From: JANRLJ01 sp034437895
Lineage (GTDB): Bacteria; Chloroflexota; Anaerolineae; Aggregatilineales; Phototrophicaceae
Length of the DNA stretch: 7,315 nt
Assembly (NCBI GenBank): GCA_034437895.1
Contig: DAOTTO010000236.1
Span: 1 to 7,315, forward strand
Direction: 5' to 3'
The position numbers were made by a program, and so were the translations under genes. Below the pieces are notes generated by a model that saw only the letters and a list, made by a program, of their open reading frames with translations, did not search any database and was not told where the DNA came from. Shown piece after piece: positions 5,175 through 7,315 of this stretch (positions are counted from its first letter, which is position 1; each line of letters begins with the position of its first letter).

Positions 5175-6935
5175 TTACGCTCTAAAAACCTCATAAATGA
5201 TAACCTCGCCCTTACCTTTGGCGATGATCGGTGGACGTTCTGCGATGCGGATGTTGCGTTTGCCAACCGTCTCTTGCTCAAGGTGTTGGCGGGTTTCTTC
5301 ACTGATGATAATTTGTCCGAGTTTGGCATTTTCTTCTAGGCGTTTGGCTTTGTTGATGGTATCGCCGATGGCGGTAAACTCACGGCGGCGCAAGCTGCCC
5401 ACATTGCCGAGCGTGGCGACCCCGGTGTTTATCCCGATGCAGTAATACGGCGGCTGCGGGTTAATCCTTAATTCTTTATACAGCTTGAGGAAGGAGTCGC
5501 CAATCGTAAAAGCGGCTTCCACAGCACGTAAGGCATGATCGGGCATGGGGTTCAACTGCGTGTTGAACAACGCCATCACGACATTCCCCATGTATTTATC
5601 GATCACCCCTTCATACTGGTGGATGGAATTGGTCGCCAGCGCTAAATAGATATTCAATTCTTCCATGAGCTGCTGAGGGCGAAAATTGCCCGGAAAGCTG
5701 TAAAGCGGACGCACATTGACATAAACACACGTCACATCCCGTTCCTCGCCACCGAGGGGCAAATTAGCGATTTCGGCGATTTTAGCTACCATCTGCGGCG
5801 GCAGATATTTATTCACAATATTGAGCTGTTCTTCGCGCTTGCGCTGGTCGGTCAGATCATCCAGCACCATCGCCACGCCCTGCACCTCGTCCGTCGTATC
5901 CTTCAACGGGCTGAGTTTAACGTTGAGCATAATGCGGCCTCGATCTGGCACTTCCATTTCGGATTCCATCACTTGGCTTTCCGAATTGTGCCGGATTTCC
6001 GCCAGATGCGTATCCAAGTCGGCGCTGACACCCGGCAAGACCGAACTCAAGCGCTGACCGAGCGATTGTGATTCTGATCTTCCCAAAATTTGTGCGGCGG
6101 CGCGGTTAAACGTCTGGACGTAATTGTGCGTGTCGGCGGTGATTACCCCGCTTCCGATAGAGTCGAACACATTATCCATTAACTCTTTCATGCCGGTGAT
6201 TTCGCCCGTTGACTGCTGGATTTCGGTATAGAGTCGGGCATTCTCGATGGCGACTGAGGCTTGATTAGCAAAGGCCGCCAATAGATTTTTCTCACGCTGC
6301 TCAAATACGCCGGAACGCAGCCGATTATCCACATACACCACGCCGACCACCTCATCGCGGTACTTCAGCGGCACACACAGCACCGAGCGCAGGGTAAATT
6401 GGGCGATGCTCACGTTGCCTTGCAAGCGCTCATCTTTATAAGCATTATCGGCTAAAAGCGGTTCGCCACTTTCCAGCACATCGCGCACAATCGAATTGCT
6501 GATTTGGGGCGGGCCGCTGCTGCCCTGCCGGGGGAGCAGTTCGCTTTCGCGCCCGACGAGAATACTCAAGTCGCCCGAACCATGTTCTTTCAAAATAATA
6601 TAGCCGCGTTCCGCCCCGGTTAGATTAATCACCGTATCCATCGCTTGATTCAATACTTCATCAAGGTCGAGCGAGGAATTGGTTATAGCGGATGTATCCG
6701 CTAAGGAACGAAGCTGCCCAATCTCGGTTTGATCGTTGATGAGGCTGTTTTCAAGTTTGGCGATATCGCCTTCCATACCAGCAAGAGTCTGTATCACCAG
6801 CGGCGGCAGGCTCATGCCACGCATTTTGAGCAGTTCGCGCTGGCTGCGGAGTGAGGCGGAGATTTCCTCCACCATCGTTTTAAGGCGGCGAAGTTCGCCG
6901 ATGGGGGTCAGTTGTTGATCGTTTGCGTCCGCCAT
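5175..6935 (-). CDS. GAF-PAS-class III nucleotide cyclase, catalytic-partner (C2-like) subunit (CycB)
   Basis: This encodes 586 residues with the same layout as its downstream neighbour: coiled coil with LRSQRELLKMRGMSLPP (about 10-85), GAF (about 84-240), PAS (about 252-368), cyclase (about 395-586). Both metal-binding Asp residues are Asn: N407 in YVNVRPLY (codon 5715-5717) and N451 in DKYMGNVV (5583-5585). Everything the partner chain should supply is kept: adenine-selecting K447 and D525, transition-state N528 and R532 in GDTINKAKRL, and K573 in AKGKGE, matching the phosphate-binding Lys of mammalian C2. This is a C2-type subunit with adenylyl, not guanylyl, specificity residues. ATG 6935 is the chosen start because MADANDQQ resembles the neighbour's MADETTS and lies just before the shared coiled coil. 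The frame stays open upstream to 7151, but that stretch holds promoter sequence and unrelated residues. The ribosome site is weak (GGTAG). It is first in a two-gene operon. Confidence 0.9.
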   Translation of the reverse strand: MADANDQQLTPIGELRRLKTMVEEISASLRSQRELLKMRGMSLPPLVIQTLAGMEGDIAKLENSLINDQTEIGQLRSLADTSAITNSSLDLDEVLNQAMDTVINLTGAERGYIILKEHGSGDLSILVGRESELLPRQGSSGPPQISNSIVRDVLESGEPLLADNAYKDERLQGNVSIAQFTLRSVLCVPLKYRDEVVGVVYVDNRLRSGVFEQREKNLLAAFANQASVAIENARLYTEIQQSTGEITGMKELMDNVFDSIGSGVITADTHNYVQTFNRAAAQILGRSESQSLGQRLSSVLPGVSADLDTHLAEIRHNSESQVMESEMEVPDRGRIMLNVKLSPLKDTTDEVQGVAMVLDDLTDQRKREEQLNIVNKYLPPQMVAKIAEIANLPLGGEERDVTCVYVNVRPLYSFPGNFRPQQLMEELNIYLALATNSIHQYEGVIDKYMGNVVMALFNTQLNPMPDHALRAVEAAFTIGDSFLKLYKELRINPQPPYYCIGINTGVATLGNVGSLRRREFTAIGDTINKAKRLEENAKLGQIIISEETRQHLEQETVGKRNIRIAERPPIIAKGKGEVIIYEVFRA

Positions 6936-6971
6936 GAATTTACTACCGGGATAATTGATGAATAATCCAGA

Positions 6972-6980
6972 ATTATAACA
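6972..6980 (-). promoter_or_regulatory. Extended -10 promoter for the cyclase operon
   Basis: The minus strand reads TGTTATAAT, a perfect -10 hexamer with the TGn extension. No good -35 lies 16-18 bp upstream, as is common for extended -10 promoters. A transcript start near 6965 gives a leader of about 30 nt to ATG 6935. This supports that start over upstream in-frame codons. Confidence 0.55.
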
Positions 6981-7082
6981 CCAAAAGCGCCCTACCGCTG
7001 AATATCGCGGGTTGCGCTCTGGTGAGAAAAAACTAACCTTTTGTTCGCTTCTGCAACTTAAGGAACAGGAAATCAGTATAAT

Positions 7083-7105
7083 ATTTGCAACGTTTAGATG
7101 CAAAT
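7083..7105. promoter_or_regulatory. Inverted repeat in the divergent promoter region, possible operator
   Basis: ATTTGCA (7083-7089) and TGCAAAT (7099-7105) are perfect 7-bp arms around a 9-bp spacer. A TATAAT on the plus strand (7077-7082) touches the left arm. The arms are spaced roughly two helical turns centre to centre (16 bp), compatible with a dimeric regulator. It sits between the divergent cyclase operon and the permease gene and could serve either. No protein can be assigned. Confidence 0.35.
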
Positions 7106-7164
7106 TGGTTAAGGTCGTTAATAACGCTTTTAGACCACCTCTTCCGGTCAACTCCGAAGCCCAC

Positions 7165-7170
7165 TATAAT
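7165..7170 (+). promoter_or_regulatory. Candidate -10 box for the permease gene
   Basis: A perfect TATAAT lies 27 bases before the ATG at 7198. The -35 region at the right distance (TTCCGG, 7142-7147) is poor, so activity may need an activator, or this may be chance. Confidence 0.4.
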
Positions 7171-7197
7171 GTCGCAAGATAAATTCAGGAAAATTTC

Positions 7198-7315
7198 ATG
7201 AATCAATTTTTGTTTTACTGGCAGTATGCCCTGCGGAATGTGTGGCGCAACCGGCGCTGGTCGTCCTTTGCGATTTTATCCGTTGCGGCGGGCGTGGCGA
7301 CAGTCGTGGCGTTAC
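7198..7315 (+). CDS. ABC transporter permease of the FtsX/MacB type, N-terminal fragment
   Basis: The window ends after 39 codons. The translation MNQFLFYWQYALRNVWRNRR followed by WSSFAILSVAAGVATVVAL is the characteristic start of FtsX-like permeases: a short amphipathic segment with ALRNxWRNRRR, then the first transmembrane helix with SVAAGVA. Such proteins pair with an ATPase of the LolD/MacB type and often act in lipoprotein, peptide or envelope export. The ATG is supported by AGGA seven bases upstream. The gene diverges from the cyclase operon, with a 262-bp gap between the two starts. Confidence 0.75.
   Translation, partial: MNQFLFYWQYALRNVWRNRRWSSFAILSVAAGVATVVAL

Noticed and set aside
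5197..6918. Several plus-strand open frames of 60-140 residues opposite the cyclases
   Set aside because: They lie antisense to well-supported domains, have Ser/Arg-rich shadow composition and lack ribosome sites.
3259..6935. Both cyclases being dead pseudo-enzymes that only sense ligands
   Set aside because: The residue losses are reciprocal and together leave one complete site; both frames are intact and tightly linked. It remains the main alternative to the heterodimer model.
6936..7151. 72-residue N-terminal extension of CycB
   Set aside because: It contains the extended -10 promoter, has no similarity to the paralogue's N-terminus, and lacks a ribosome site at its ATG.
1..7315. CRISPR array or prophage attachment repeats
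   Set aside because: No regularly spaced direct repeats were found, and no copy of the tRNA-Gly 3' end is visible elsewhere in the window.

Overview
The window is 7.3 kb of moderate-GC bacterial DNA, most likely Chloroflexota (Anaerolineae-like). This is an inference from gene style: GAF-PAS-cyclase proteins, a small winged-helix regulator paired with a membrane protein, and a C-rich/G-rich palindromic intergenic repeat. No marker gene here settles taxonomy.

Layout. Positions 1-106 hold an intergenic palindromic repeat and 127-155 a terminator. A small secreted Pro-rich protein lies on the minus strand (165-539). Next is a minus-strand UBP-type zinc-finger gene (745-1011) interrupted by an in-frame TAG at codon 12. 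A minus-strand operon follows (1097-2078): a polytopic membrane protein whose 3' end overlaps the start of a winged-helix regulator. A decay zone on the plus strand (2239-3019) contains a cytochrome P450 5' half with a nonsense codon, a 57-bp piece matching the neighbouring membrane-protein gene, and the C-terminal tail of a transposase. A tRNA-Gly(GCC) with a good promoter comes next (3124-3195), ending in a hairpin shared with the gene converging from the right. Two adjacent minus-strand paralogues (3259-5172 and 5175-6935) encode coiled coil-GAF-PAS-class III nucleotide cyclase proteins. Divergent from them, the first 39 codons of an FtsX/MacB-like ABC permease run off the right edge.

The main result is the cyclase pair. 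The downstream paralogue (CycA here) keeps both metal-binding Asp residues but has lost the transition-state Asn and Arg (Thr and Ile instead). The upstream paralogue (CycB) has both metal Asp residues changed to Asn but keeps the adenine-selecting Lys/Asp and the transition-state Asn/Arg. Class III active sites form at the dimer interface, with metal residues from one chain and the other residues from its partner. The two proteins are therefore predicted to be inactive as homodimers and to form one competent adenylyl cyclase site as a heterodimer. This is the C1/C2 logic of mammalian transmembrane adenylyl cyclases, here split over two soluble genes separated by 2 nt and each carrying its own GAF and PAS sensors.
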